From the NCBI RefSeq assembly GCF_027853965.1, contig NZ_JAQGLB010000002.1, positions 248,001 to 312,000 on the forward strand: a stretch of DNA of 64,000 nt, given 5' to 3'. Each line of letters begins with the position of its first letter. Position 1 is the stretch's first letter. The DNA is from Saccharopolyspora indica. GTDB lineage: Bacteria > Actinomycetota > Actinomycetes > Mycobacteriales > Pseudonocardiaceae. The position numbers and the translations under genes were made by a program. The notes under the pieces were generated by a model that saw nothing but the letters and a program-made list of their open reading frames with translations, made no database searches and had not been told where the DNA came from. Positions 26,122-34,080 of this stretch are shown here, in pieces.

Positions 26122-26654
26122 ACCGCCTCTCCGCGATTCACAGTGGTGGTGACGTTTCGGGGTGATCTTGCGTTGTCGGGGCTTCTTGTGGCTGGGTTGC
26201 GTCACGGTCCCCTGAGGTGCGGTTGGGTGGGGCGCGGGACTGAGTTCGGCGATGTCGTCCTGGGTGGGGTTGTGCGGTGGTTCTGCCGGTAGCTGACCGG
26301 GCGTCCGCGGTGTCAGTTCTGGACAGAGCTGACACCTCACCCCTGCTGGACCTTGCCGGGCCCTGCCCGGGGGTTGGTCAATTTCTCGCGAAATTGACCG
26401 CCACCTGGGTGGCGGCGGCGGGGGTGTGGGGTGGGGCACACTCCGTGGTGTGAGATCTCGCCGGGGTGAGTTGACGTGACCTCGGCCGGACTGGTTGAGT
26501 TCTCGGCATGTTGTTGCGCGCCATGACCGGTCGGCGGGGTCACATCGACCTCCACCGCGTTGCCAGCGCGCTGTGTTCTTCGTGTTGATCGATCCCCGGT
26601 AAACACCGGGCATCCGCATGCCCGGAAAACCTCGATCCCGAAGGACTCGCACCC
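26122..26654. other. 533-bp gap with hairpins, no gene
   Basis: Contents in order: a hairpin GGTGTCAG/CTGACACC (26309-26316 and 26329-26336) that may end the upstream gene; a GATTTC-type palindrome at 26376; and, close to the cysteine dioxygenase start, GC-rich repeats CCCGGTAAACACCGGG and CGGGCATCCGCATGCCCG (about 26594-26624). The last could regulate that gene. No reading frame here has support. Confidence 0.5.
26376..26399. repeat. GATTTC/GAAATC-family palindrome (single, GGTCAATTTC variant)
   Basis: Perfect arms GGTCAATTTC and GAAATTGACC around TCGC. It matches the copy at 4987 except for the centre. Confidence 0.7.
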
Positions 26655-27137
26655 GTGTTCGCCGTTCCGCCGAATACCCTGGCCGTCGCTGCCGACCTGA
26701 CCACCGCGCACCCGGTGCGCATCGCCCGGGAGCTCGCCGCCGACCGCGGTTCCTGGACCCACCTGCTGCGCTACGACCCCGATCAGCGCTGGTTCGGCCT
26801 GCTGGCCCGCACCGAGCACTACGAGGCGTGGCTGCTGAGCTGGCTGCCCGGCCAGCGCACCGAGCTGCACGACCACGGTGGCGCCACCGGTGCCTTCACC
26901 ATCGTCGCGGGCGACCTCACCGAGCGCGTCGTGCGCGGCGGGTCCACCGAGGTGCTGCACCAGCTGACCGCCGGGCAGTCCCGCGTGTTCGGCCCCGACT
27001 ACGTGCACCAGGTGACCAACGCCGGGCCGGACCCGGCGGTGAGCATCCACGTCTACCGCCCGGTCCGGTCGTCGATGACGACCTACACCCACGACCCGTT
27101 CACCGGCCTGCGCCCGGTGGGCACCCGCTCCGCCTGA
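26655..27137 (+). CDS. Cysteine dioxygenase
   Basis: A 160-residue cupin of the cysteine dioxygenase type I family, which oxidises L-cysteine to cysteine sulfinate with non-haem iron. The iron ligands are visible: H72 and H74 (LHDHGGATGA) and H118 (YVHQVTNAG). The bacterial version lacks part of the N-terminal region of the animal enzyme, and the length here is normal for actinobacteria. GTG start at 26655, with GAAGGA upstream. It follows the cystathionine gamma-lyase-type gene, which suggests a sulfur amino acid degradation module. Confidence 0.87.
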   Translation: MFAVPPNTLAVAADLTTAHPVRIARELAADRGSWTHLLRYDPDQRWFGLLARTEHYEAWLLSWLPGQRTELHDHGGATGAFTIVAGDLTERVVRGGSTEVLHQLTAGQSRVFGPDYVHQVTNAGPDPAVSIHVYRPVRSSMTTYTHDPFTGLRPVGTRSA

Positions 27138-27155
27138 GGACCGTCTACAGCGGAC

Positions 27156-27569
27156 TCACCGGGCCTTGGTGAAGTGGAACGACGAGATGTCGAAGCCGGA
27201 CGTCAGGTAGCGGCGGTGCGCCTCGTGCCGGTGCGTGCCGGAATCGAGGTGCACCTGGTCGGCACCGATCCGCCGCGCTTCCTCGTCGATCCACGCCAGC
27301 AGCGCGGCCGCGTGCCCCTGCCGCCGCGCGCTCGACGCGGTGACCAGGTCGTCGACGTAGACGTGGTGGCCCCAGGCGAAGCACAGCCCGGCACGGAATC
27401 CGGCGACCGCGGCCACCTCGTCGCCGCTGTACGCGGCGATCATCCGGTAGCCCTGCGCCTGCTGCTGCTCGGCCTGGGCCAGGAAGTCCTCCAGCGAGCC
27501 GATGTCCGGGCGAAGTTCGCGCAGGACCGGGTAGGCCGGGGTGAAGTCGTCGAGCTCGTGCACGGTCAC
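27156..27569 (-). CDS. GNAT-family N-acetyltransferase
   Basis: A 137-residue GNAT-fold protein. The acetyl-CoA pyrophosphate loop reads VTASSARRQGHAAALLAWID (motif A), preceded by the beta-4 strand HHVYVDDLV; the C-terminus ends RYLTSGFDISSFHFTK. The acceptor is unknown. The GTG start at 27569 overlaps the stop of the flavin oxidase gene upstream (GTGA), so the pair is translationally coupled and under the same promoter next to the MocR regulator. Confidence 0.85.
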   Translation of the reverse strand: MTVHELDDFTPAYPVLRELRPDIGSLEDFLAQAEQQQAQGYRMIAAYSGDEVAAVAGFRAGLCFAWGHHVYVDDLVTASSARRQGHAAALLAWIDEEARRIGADQVHLDSGTHRHEAHRRYLTSGFDISSFHFTKAR

Positions 27570-28243
27570 GCCGGGTACCTCCGCTCCAGCACGTGCGCCG
27601 GGATCTCGAACGCCGGCGCCAGGTCGTCGGACGGTTCCGGCGCGCCCCACCTCGTTTCCAGCGGCAGGACTCCGGCCCACGCCTTGTCCGCCTCGACGTC
27701 CTCGGGTTCGTCGTTGGGGCCTTCGCCGCGCATCTTCACCGCGGCTTCGGTCAGGTCGAGCGCGATGACGGCGGTCGCGGCCAGCTCCCGCTTGTTCGGC
27801 TGCCGCGCGTGCTCCCAGGAGCCCGGGGCCAGGTGGTCGGTGATCACCTGCAGCGCCCGCCACTTCTCGTCGGGGTCGGTGATCTGGCGCGGGCGGCCGT
27901 GGATCACCGCGGACCGGTAGTTCACGGAGAAGTGGAACGCCGAGCGCGCGTAGACGATGCCGTCGAGGTGGGTCACCGCCACGCAGATCTCCGTCTCCTC
28001 GGCCGCCTCCCGCAGGCTCCGCGCTCCCGTGGAGCCGTGCAGGTAGAGCGTGTCGCCGCTGCGGCCGTAGCCGGTGGGCAGGACGCGGGGCGCGCCGTCG
28101 ACCACCACGCCGAGGTGGCAGATCAGACCGGCGTCGAGCACCGCGTGCAGCTCGTCCCGCTCGGTGCGGGCGCGCTTGCTGCTGCGGCGGATCGTGGACC
28201 GTTCGGTGGGGGAGAGCTGTGAGGTCACGGACATCAGGGTCAT
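27566..28243 (-). CDS. Pyridoxamine 5'-phosphate oxidase-related FMN-binding protein
   Basis: A 225-residue protein with the split-barrel flavin-binding fold. Strand segments GLICHLGVVVDGAPRVLPTG and GIVYARSAFHFSVNYRS are typical of the PNPOx-like family rather than of true PdxH. Its enzyme activity is unknown; relatives use FMN, F420 or haem. ATG at 28243 is chosen; ATG at 28234 is equally possible because neither has a clear ribosome site and a TATCAT -10 box lies at 28256-28261. It is divergent from a MocR regulator, a recurrent arrangement that suggests control in response to vitamin B6. Confidence 0.8.
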   Translation of the reverse strand: MTLMSVTSQLSPTERSTIRRSSKRARTERDELHAVLDAGLICHLGVVVDGAPRVLPTGYGRSGDTLYLHGSTGARSLREAAEETEICVAVTHLDGIVYARSAFHFSVNYRSAVIHGRPRQITDPDEKWRALQVITDHLAPGSWEHARQPNKRELAATAVIALDLTEAAVKMRGEGPNDEPEDVEADKAWAGVLPLETRWGAPEPSDDLAPAFEIPAHVLERRYPA

Positions 28244-28250
28244 CCGGCAA

Positions 28251-28295
28251 GTGGCATGATAGAAGTGCCAATCCGGGAGAATTTCCAAATGCCAC
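28251..28295. promoter_or_regulatory. Divergent promoter with TGGCA/TGCCA motifs
   Basis: The gap between the flavin oxidase and MocR genes contains TGGCA (28252-28256) and TGCCA twice (28266-28270, 28290-28294), plus the minus-strand -10 box TATCAT (28256-28261). MocR/GabR proteins usually bind short repeated or inverted motifs in such gaps. Binding is inferred. Confidence 0.45.
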
Positions 28296-29695
28296 ATGCC
28301 GTGCCCGCGAGCTCGCCGCTGCTGGAGCTCGCCATCGATCTCCGCCGCGACGACCCGCGACCGCTCGCCGTCCAGCTCGCGGACGCGCTCCGGCACGCGG
28401 CGACCATCGGCCAGCTGCGCGGCGGCGACCGGCTGCCGTCGACCCGCGCGCTCGCCCGGCACCTGGTGGTCAGCCGCACCGTCACGGCCGCCGCCTACGA
28501 GCAGCTGCACGCCGAGGGGTGGATCGCGGGCAGGCGCGGCTCGGGGACCTACGTCACGACGAGCCCGCCCGGTGCGCTGGTGCCGGGGCCGGACGGCGGG
28601 GCCCGGGTCGCGGGCGAAGCTCCGGGGCCGAGCGTGGTGCTGACCGCCGGTGTGCCCTGGGCCGAGGGCATCGACCGGGCGGCGTGGCGGCGGGCGTGGC
28701 GCGCGGCGGCCGACGTGGCTCCGGACTTGAAGCGGCATCGAGCGGGCGTGCCCGCCTACCGGGAGGCCGTCGTCGAGCACCTGCTGCGGCACCGCGGGCT
28801 CGTGCTGGGCGGGCTGACCGCCGACAACGTCCTGGCCACCGGGGGCACCACCGCCGCGGTCATCGAGCTGGCGTCCGCGGTGCTGGAGCCGGGCGACGCC
28901 ATCGCGGTGGAGGAACCCGGTTACCAGCGCGCGGTCGGCGCGTTGAAGTCGATCGGGGTGCGGGTCGTCCCGGCCCGGGTGGACCACGCCGGGATCGTGG
29001 TCGACGCCATCCCGGAAGGCGTGCGCGGGGTCTACTGCTCCCCGGCGCACCAGTTCCCGATCGGCGGCCGGTTGCCCGCGGAGCGCCGGATCGCGCTCGT
29101 GGAGCGTGCGCGCGCCGAGGGGTGGCTGATCGTCGAGGACGACTACGACGGGGAGCTCCGCTACGACGTCGCGCCGCTTCCGGTGCTCGCGTCGATGGCG
29201 CCGGACGTCGTGGTCCACCTGGGCACCACGAGCAAGATCATCTCGCCGACGCTGGGCGTGGGCTGGATGCTCGCCCCGGACCGGGTCGCCGCGGCGGTGG
29301 TGGAGCGCCGCGAGCTCACCGGCACGAGCCCGGCGCCCGCGGGCCAGCGCGTGCTGGCGGAGTTCGCCCGCAACGGAGACCTCGGCAGGCACCTGCGCCG
29401 TTTGCGGCGTGAGCTCTCCCAGCGCCGGGCGCTGGTGGTGGAGGGCCTGACCGCCGAGGGCGTGGAGGTGTTCGGCGACCGCGCGGGCGCGCACGTGGTG
29501 CTTCCGCTGCCGGACGCGGAGGCCGAGCAGCGGGTGGTCGCGGCGGGGGCGGAGCACGGGCTGGTCCTCGACGGCCTGCGGCGGCACCACTGCGGCCCGC
29601 AGCAGTGGTTCGGCCTCGCCCTCGGATACGCCGCGTGCTCCAGGGACGACCTGGTGAGAGCACTGCCGATCGTCGCCGCGCTCTGCCGTCCCTGA
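28289..29695 (+). CDS. MocR/GabR-type regulator (GntR wHTH fused to aminotransferase domain)
   Basis: A 468-residue fusion. The N-terminal GntR winged helix (RPLAVQLADALRHA, later LPSTRALARHLVVSRTVTAA) covers about residues 22-90. A fold-type I aminotransferase domain follows, with PLP lysine K316 in LGTTSKIISPTLG. In this family the domain senses PLP or an amino-acid aldimine instead of catalysing. The ATG at 28289 with GGGAG upstream is preferred over the ATG at 28256, which overlaps the divergent -10 box. It likely controls the flavin oxidase/GNAT operon on the other strand. Confidence 0.87.
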   Translation: MPHAVPASSPLLELAIDLRRDDPRPLAVQLADALRHAATIGQLRGGDRLPSTRALARHLVVSRTVTAAAYEQLHAEGWIAGRRGSGTYVTTSPPGALVPGPDGGARVAGEAPGPSVVLTAGVPWAEGIDRAAWRRAWRAAADVAPDLKRHRAGVPAYREAVVEHLLRHRGLVLGGLTADNVLATGGTTAAVIELASAVLEPGDAIAVEEPGYQRAVGALKSIGVRVVPARVDHAGIVVDAIPEGVRGVYCSPAHQFPIGGRLPAERRIALVERARAEGWLIVEDDYDGELRYDVAPLPVLASMAPDVVVHLGTTSKIISPTLGVGWMLAPDRVAAAVVERRELTGTSPAPAGQRVLAEFARNGDLGRHLRRLRRELSQRRALVVEGLTAEGVEVFGDRAGAHVVLPLPDAEAEQRVVAAGAEHGLVLDGLRRHHCGPQQWFGLALGYAACSRDDLVRALPIVAALCRP

Positions 29696-29726
29696 GCCCT
29701 TCGCGCGTCCTGGCGACGGGCGTGAC

Positions 29727-29770
29727 GCGATTTCAATGGAAATCAGACGTCCGATTTCCATTGAAATCGC
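29727..29770. repeat. GATTTC/GAAATC-family element, paired form
   Basis: Perfect 18-bp arms GCGATTTCAATGGAAATC (29727-29744) and GATTTCCATTGAAATCGC (29753-29770) around an 8-base loop AGACGTCC; each arm is itself a near-palindrome. It is nearly identical to the copy at 57386-57433. Confidence 0.8.
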
Positions 29771-29807
29771 GGAGGTCCCCCGCGCCGACGACGGAGCCGA
29801 CGACACG

Positions 29808-29839
29808 CCCCGGCGTGTCCGGCGTCCGACACGCCGGGG
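29808..29839. terminator. Hairpin after the MocR gene
   Basis: 12-bp perfect stem CCCCGGCGTGTC/GACACGCCGGGG (29808-29819 and 29828-29839); no T-run. It may separate mocR from ddl. Confidence 0.5.
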
Positions 29840-29948
29840 AGGAGGTGCGTGCGGAGCGCATCGGGGTGGTCGCGGAGGGTCGTTCGGGTGATCCGGGCGG
29901 GCGCAGGTTGTGAAACGACATCATGGCTGGGCAGGTAGGGTCCGGCGC

Positions 29949-31040
29949 ATGACACAGCGCAAGACCCGGGTGGCGGTCGTCTTCGGCGGCCGCAGCACCG
30001 AACACGGCATTTCCTGCGTGTCCGCAGGCAGCGTGCTCGCGCACCTGGACCCGGACCGCTTCGAGATCGTGCCGGTCGGCATCACCCGCGAGGGCGCCTG
30101 GGTGCTGGGCACCGACGACCCGGAGCAGCTGGCGATCCGGGACCGCCAGGAGCCCGCGGTCGAGGCGGGCACCGCCATCGCGCTGCCCGGCGACCCCACC
30201 AAGCGCGACCTGGTGCTGCTGGAGCCGGAGCGGGGCGGCGAGGTGCTCGCGGCGGTCGACGTGGTGTTCCCGGTGCTGCACGGCGCGTTCGGCGAGGACG
30301 GCACCATCCAGGGCCTGCTGGAGATGGCCGACGTGCCCTACGTCGGGCCGGGTGTGCTGTCCAGCGCGGTGTCGATGGACAAGGAGTACACCAAGAAGCT
30401 GCTGGCCGCGGAGGGCCTGGCGGTCGGCCGCTACGAGGTGCTGCGCCGCGACCAGTCCACACTGGACGACGCGCGGCGGGAGCGGCTCGGGCTGCCGGTG
30501 TTCGTCAAGCCCGCGCGCGCCGGGTCGTCGCTGGGCATCAGCAAGGTCACCGACTGGGCCGATCTGGACGCCGCGATCGCCGAAGCGCGGCGCACCGACC
30601 CCAAGGTGATCATCGAGGCCGCGGTGGTCGGCCGCGAGATCGAGTGCGGCGTGCTGGAGTTCCCGGACGGCCGCATCGAGGCCTCGCAGCCCGCCGAACT
30701 GCGCGTGACCGGCGAAACCGACTGGTACGACTACGAGTCCAAGTACCTCGACGACGTCACCGAGTTCGACATCCCGGCCAAGATCGGCGACGACGCGATC
30801 GAGCAGCTGCGCTCGGACGCGGTGCGCGCCTTCCGCGCGCTGGAGTGCCAGGGCCTGGCCCGGGTCGACTTCTTCCTGTCCGAGGACGGCGAGCTGATCG
30901 TCAACGAGGTCAACACCATGCCGGGCTTCACGTCGATCTCGCTGTACCCGCGGATGTGGGCGCACAGCGGCGTGGACTACCCGACCCTGCTGACCACCCT
31001 CATCGAGACGGCGATCACCCGCGGCACCGGCCTGCGCTGA
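29949..31040 (+). CDS. ddl: D-alanine--D-alanine ligase
   Basis: A 363-residue ATP-grasp ligase that makes the D-Ala-D-Ala dipeptide of peptidoglycan. The N-terminus [20 protein letters not shown], the middle [19 protein letters not shown] (ATP-grasp lysine) and the C-terminal [20 protein letters not shown] (magnesium and substrate site) are diagnostic. The ATG at 29949 has the -10 box TAGGGT (29936-29941) 7 bases upstream, so the mRNA is probably leaderless. The position after gpsA and before DUF3515/thiL is conserved. Confidence 0.96.
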   Translation: MTQRKTRVAVVFGGRSTEHGISCVSAGSVLAHLDPDRFEIVPVGITREGAWVLGTDDPEQLAIRDRQEPAVEAGTAIALPGDPTKRDLVLLEPERGGEVLAAVDVVFPVLHGAFGEDGTIQGLLEMADVPYVGPGVLSSAVSMDKEYTKKLLAAEGLAVGRYEVLRRDQSTLDDARRERLGLPVFVKPARAGSSLGISKVTDWADLDAAIAEARRTDPKVIIEAAVVGREIECGVLEFPDGRIEASQPAELRVTGETDWYDYESKYLDDVTEFDIPAKIGDDAIEQLRSDAVRAFRALECQGLARVDFFLSEDGELIVNEVNTMPGFTSISLYPRMWAHSGVDYPTLLTTLIETAITRGTGLR

Positions 31041-31047
31041 GCCCCGG

Positions 31048-31084
31048 ACGGCCCCGGCTCTCCACCGCGGAGACCGGGGCCGTT
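31048..31084. terminator. Terminator between convergent ddl and phosphodiesterase genes
   Basis: ACGGCCCCGG/CCGGGGCCGT stem (31048-31057 and 31074-31083) with inner TCTCC/GGAGA pairing. It serves the plus strand and possibly both. Confidence 0.75.
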
Positions 31085-31089
31085 GCGCG

Positions 31090-31800
31090 TCACGCGGCGT
31101 GGTGGAACGTCGTGGTGACGGCGCCGTCGTCGTCGATGCGGTGCAGGGCCATGCCGGGCGGGCTGTCGCTGGACATGAGCGGGCGGCGGTTCGGGGCGAC
31201 GCCCAGTTCGGAGGCGACGCCCGGAGCTCCGAGCACCGGCACACCGGCCAGCGAGGACACCAGCGGCGTGTGCACGTGCCCGGACAGCACGGCCACCACG
31301 CGCGGGATCCGCTCGATCAGCCCGGCCAGCGCTTCGGGGTTGGTCAGCGGAATCGCGTCGACGTAGGAGTGCCCGATCAGGACCGGCGGCTGGTGCACCG
31401 CGAGCACCACCTGGTCCGCTCCCTGAGCCGCGGCTTCGGCGGTTCGCGCGGTGTCCTTGCGCAGGAAGCCGTGGTCCTCGCCGGGCACCACGACGTCCAG
31501 CCCGATCACCCGGACCTGTCCCGCTTCGACGACCGGGCAGCGGTCCTGCCGCAGCTCGGCGCGCAGCGTCGCCGGGTCGTCGTGGTTGCCCGGGATGGCG
31601 ATCCACGGCGGCTGGTCGCGCATCACCTCGGCGAAGGCCCGGTACTCGGCGGGCTCGCCGTGATCGCTGATGTCGCCGGTGGCCACGACGGCGTCGGGGC
31701 GGCGCGCCGCGGACAGGTCGAGCACCCGCCGCAGCCGTTCGGCAGCGGCGGGGTCGTCGGTCAGGTGCGGATCGCTCACGTGGAGCAGGGTGACGCTCAT
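31090..31800 (-). CDS. Metallophosphoesterase (CpdA/Rv0805-like)
   Basis: A 236-residue calcineurin-like phosphoesterase. All metal-binding motifs of the class are present: DPHLTDD, ATGDISDHG, GNHDD and GHVHTP, with a further VLAVHQPPV strand carrying a metal His. Relatives hydrolyse cyclic nucleotides or cell-wall-related phosphodiesters; the substrate is not known. The ATG at 31800 has TAGCTT about 8 bases upstream on the minus strand, so the mRNA may be leaderless. It is the last of three minus-strand genes (Lrp, DUF3515, this one). Confidence 0.85.
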   Translation of the reverse strand: MSVTLLHVSDPHLTDDPAAAERLRRVLDLSAARRPDAVVATGDISDHGEPAEYRAFAEVMRDQPPWIAIPGNHDDPATLRAELRQDRCPVVEAGQVRVIGLDVVVPGEDHGFLRKDTARTAEAAAQGADQVVLAVHQPPVLIGHSYVDAIPLTNPEALAGLIERIPRVVAVLSGHVHTPLVSSLAGVPVLGAPGVASELGVAPNRRPLMSSDSPPGMALHRIDDDGAVTTTFHHAA

Positions 31801-31835
31801 GCGCCCCGAAGCTAGTGGATCGCCGGGCCGCTGCG

Positions 31836-32423
31836 TCAGGGGAAGACGGGTTGCTTCGGCAGCTTCTCGCCGAGGATCGCCGAGAGGTCCTGCAGCGGAC
31901 CGGTCCCGGTGCCGCCGGGGACGCTCAGCGCGACGTAGACCGGGCGGTCGACCGCCAGGTACGAGGTGTCGCCGCCCTGGTTGATCTCCAGCCAGCTCAC
32001 GCCGGAGACGTCGACCAGCTGCGCGGTGGGCGTCAGCTCGGCGGGCGCGTCGATGCCGCAGCGCACCGTGATCGGGTCGTGGTCGCCATCGCCCCACGCG
32101 ATCGTCGCGGGCGGTGCGGGCTGCGCCAGCGCGCGGCGCGGGACCAGCGCGTCGCCGACCTTGAGCTCGCGCGGCAGCGCGCCGACGACCGCCGCGCACT
32201 CCGGCGACTCCGCCTCGGGCGCGGGGATGGGGGCGAGGGCCAACGGGCCCGTGCGGCGGGCCTGCTCGGCCGCTTCCGCCGCTTGCTGCTCCTGCCGAGC
32301 GCTGTACCAGCCGTACGTGCCGATGCCGGCGACCGCCAGGGCGAGGAGCGCGCCGAGCGTGATCGCCACGATCAACACCGGCCGGGGCACTCCGGTCGCT
32401 GATTGGTGAACCACGCCGTCCAC
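31836..32423 (-). CDS. DUF3515 family membrane-anchored protein
   Basis: A protein of 195 residues as annotated. One transmembrane segment near the N-terminus (VLIVAITLGALLALAVAGIG) is followed by an extracytoplasmic domain with two cysteines, PECAAVVGALPRELKVG and TVRCGIDAP. The family is found next to ddl or thiL throughout the actinobacteria and its function is unknown. Start choice is uncertain. An upstream in-frame codon at 32516 exists, but that would place codons inside the terminator hairpin at 32481-32533, so the GTG at 32423 is preferred. Confidence 0.78.
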   Translation of the reverse strand: MDGVVHQSATGVPRPVLIVAITLGALLALAVAGIGTYGWYSARQEQQAAEAAEQARRTGPLALAPIPAPEAESPECAAVVGALPRELKVGDALVPRRALAQPAPPATIAWGDGDHDPITVRCGIDAPAELTPTAQLVDVSGVSWLEINQGGDTSYLAVDRPVYVALSVPGGTGTGPLQDLSAILGEKLPKQPVFP

Positions 32424-32480
32424 TACAACACGACCGCCATCGGTGCTGGGCACCGGCCTGGCGGTCGGTCCTGCGGTGAA

Positions 32481-32533
32481 GAGCACCCTCGGATCCCGTT
32501 GAGCCGTTGCCCGCACGGGACCGGAGGGTGCTC
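32481..32533 (-). terminator. Terminator of the Lrp-type gene
   Basis: Outer stem GAGCACCCTC/GAGGGTGCTC (32481-32490 and 32524-32533) and inner stem TCCCGT/ACGGGA, lying between the Lrp-type gene and DUF3515. Confidence 0.75.
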
Positions 32534-32540
32534 GTCAGAT

Positions 32541-32774
32541 CTACAGGTGCACCACGGGACAGGTGAGGGTCCGGGTGATGCCTTCCACGTTCTGGATCTT
32601 GGCGACGACCATCTTGCCGAGCTGGTCGACGTTGTCCGCTTCGGCGCGCACGATCACGTCATACGGACCGGTGACGTCCTCGGCGCTGAGGACTCCCTGG
32701 AAGTCCTTGATCTCGCCGGCCACCGCAGCTGCCTTGCCGACTTCGGTCTGGATGAGGATGTAAGCCTGAACCAC
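32541..32774 (-). CDS. Lrp/AsnC ligand-binding (RAM) domain protein without DNA-binding domain
   Basis: A 77-residue protein that is only the alpha-beta RAM domain of Lrp/AsnC regulators (VVQAYILIQTEVGKAAAVAG, then TGPYDVIVRAEADNVDQLGK). The helix-turn-helix half is absent, and there is no room for it upstream because GTG 32774 has AAGGGG 6 bases before it and thiL runs the other way. Such stand-alone domains assemble into ring-shaped oligomers and may bind amino acids or other Lrp proteins. It is divergent from thiL, a conserved actinobacterial arrangement. Confidence 0.88.
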   Translation of the reverse strand: MVQAYILIQTEVGKAAAVAGEIKDFQGVLSAEDVTGPYDVIVRAEADNVDQLGKMVVAKIQNVEGITRTLTCPVVHL

Positions 32775-32871
32775 GGCGTGCCCCTTCGTCTTGCCGATGT
32801 GCTCGGGGTAGGAAACTGGCAGAAAGCTACCCCATCGGACCGAGCGGATGCTCAAGGAAGGAAGGTCCCAG

Positions 32872-33837
32872 TTGGGTCCTGATTCATCACAGGACGCACA
32901 GACCGTTTCCCAGTTGGGTGAGTTCGGTCTCATCGGTCGAGTGACATCGGGCCGGGTTCAGTCACCCGGCACCGTGCTCGGTCCGGGGGACGACGCCGCG
33001 GTCCTGGCGGCGCCCGATGGGCGGGTGGTGGCCACCACCGACGTGCTGGTCGAGCAGGTTCACTTCCGTCTCGACTGGTCCACGCCGCACCAGGTCGGGC
33101 GCAAGGCCGTCGCGGTGAACCTCTCCGACATCGCCGCGATGGGCGCGGTGCCCACCGGTCTGCTGGTCGGGCTCGGCTGCGCCCCGGACCTGCCCGCCAA
33201 GGTCGCCGACGAGCTGCTGAGCGGCATGTGGGAAGAAGCACAGCAGCTCGGCATCGGCATCATCGGCGGCGACATGGTGTCGGCGACCTCACTGACGATC
33301 TCGGTCACAGCGCTCGGCGACCTGCAGGGCCGGGAGCCGGTGACCCGCGCGGGCGCGCGCCCCGGCGACGTGGTCGCGGTGGCCGGCCGGCTGGGCTGGT
33401 CGGCGGCCGGGCTGGCCGTGCTGGGGCGCGGCTTCCGCTCGCCGGTCGCGGTCGTGGGCGCGCACCGCGTCCCGGAGCCGCCGTACGCGGCGGGCCCGCA
33501 GGCGGCGCTGGCCGGGGCGACGTCGATGGTGGACACCTCCGACGGGCTGCTGGCCGACCTCGGCCACATCGCGGCGGCCTCGCAGGTCGCCATCGACGTC
33601 CGCACCGAGCAGGTGGAGGTTCCGCAGCGGCTGACCGAGGTCGCCTCCGCGCTCGGAGCCGATGCCCGGCACTGGGTGCTCACCGGCGGCGAGGACCAGG
33701 CGCTGGCCGCGACGTTCCCGGCGGGCCAGGGCCTGCCGGAGGGTTGGCGGGAGATCGGCGTGGTCGCCGAAGGCGAGGGCGTCACCGTCGACGGAGCGGA
33801 GTACGAAGGCCCCATCGGCTGGGAGCACTGGCGGTAG
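32872..33837 (+). CDS. thiL: Thiamine-monophosphate kinase
   Basis: A 321-residue ThiL that phosphorylates thiamine monophosphate to the active diphosphate. N-terminal LGEFGLIGRV, VLGPGDDAAVL (magnesium/ATP aspartates), NLSDIAAMGAVPTGLLVGLG and VDTSDGLLADLGHIA mark the PurM/ThiL fold. TTG at 32872 is chosen because GGAAGGAAGG ends 6 bases before it; the ATG at 32848 lies before this ribosome site. Its 3' end is followed by repeat element copy B. Confidence 0.93.
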   Translation: MGPDSSQDAQTVSQLGEFGLIGRVTSGRVQSPGTVLGPGDDAAVLAAPDGRVVATTDVLVEQVHFRLDWSTPHQVGRKAVAVNLSDIAAMGAVPTGLLVGLGCAPDLPAKVADELLSGMWEEAQQLGIGIIGGDMVSATSLTISVTALGDLQGREPVTRAGARPGDVVAVAGRLGWSAAGLAVLGRGFRSPVAVVGAHRVPEPPYAAGPQAALAGATSMVDTSDGLLADLGHIAAASQVAIDVRTEQVEVPQRLTEVASALGADARHWVLTGGEDQALAATFPAGQGLPEGWREIGVVAEGEGVTVDGAEYEGPIGWEHWR

Positions 33838-33864
33838 GAGTGCGTTCCAGGCTCGTCGTGCGTG

Positions 33865-33982
33865 GCGGTGCTGGTGGCGGAACCTCAGACGCCGCCTGAC
33901 TGCGGGATCTCCTCCTGATGTATGCCGACGGCGTCGGAGCTGTCCTCGCCAGGCGACGTCTGAGAACCCGCGGCGGTGCGAG
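33865..33982 (+). repeat. Family-3 hairpin element, copy B
   Basis: Core hairpin 33884-33964 with arms CTCAGACGCCGCCTG and CAGGCGACGTCTGAG; loop contains CTGATGTATG; flanks GGTGGCGGAAC and GAACCCGCGGCGGTGC match the other copies. It lies in sense orientation after thiL. The arms differ from copies A and D but pair just as well. Confidence 0.8.
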
Positions 33983-34035
33983 TTGCGGGGGTGGGCTAAG
34001 CGGCTGCGCCGCTTGCAAGCGGATTCGGAATGCGA

Positions 34036-34069
34036 AAGGGCCCGGTGCGCCGCAGCGCACCGGGCCCTT
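34036..34069. terminator. Bidirectional terminator between thiL and the MHS transporter
   Basis: 15-bp perfect stem AAGGGCCCGGTGCGC/GCGCACCGGGCCCTT around a 4-base loop, 12 bases after the stop codon of the minus-strand transporter. Confidence 0.85.
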
Positions 34070-34080
34070 CTGCGATGTCG

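Noticed and set aside
26138..26335. 65-codon minus-strand frame in the gap before cysteine dioxygenase
   Set aside because: Pro/Thr/Arg-rich low complexity, no ribosome site, no domain.
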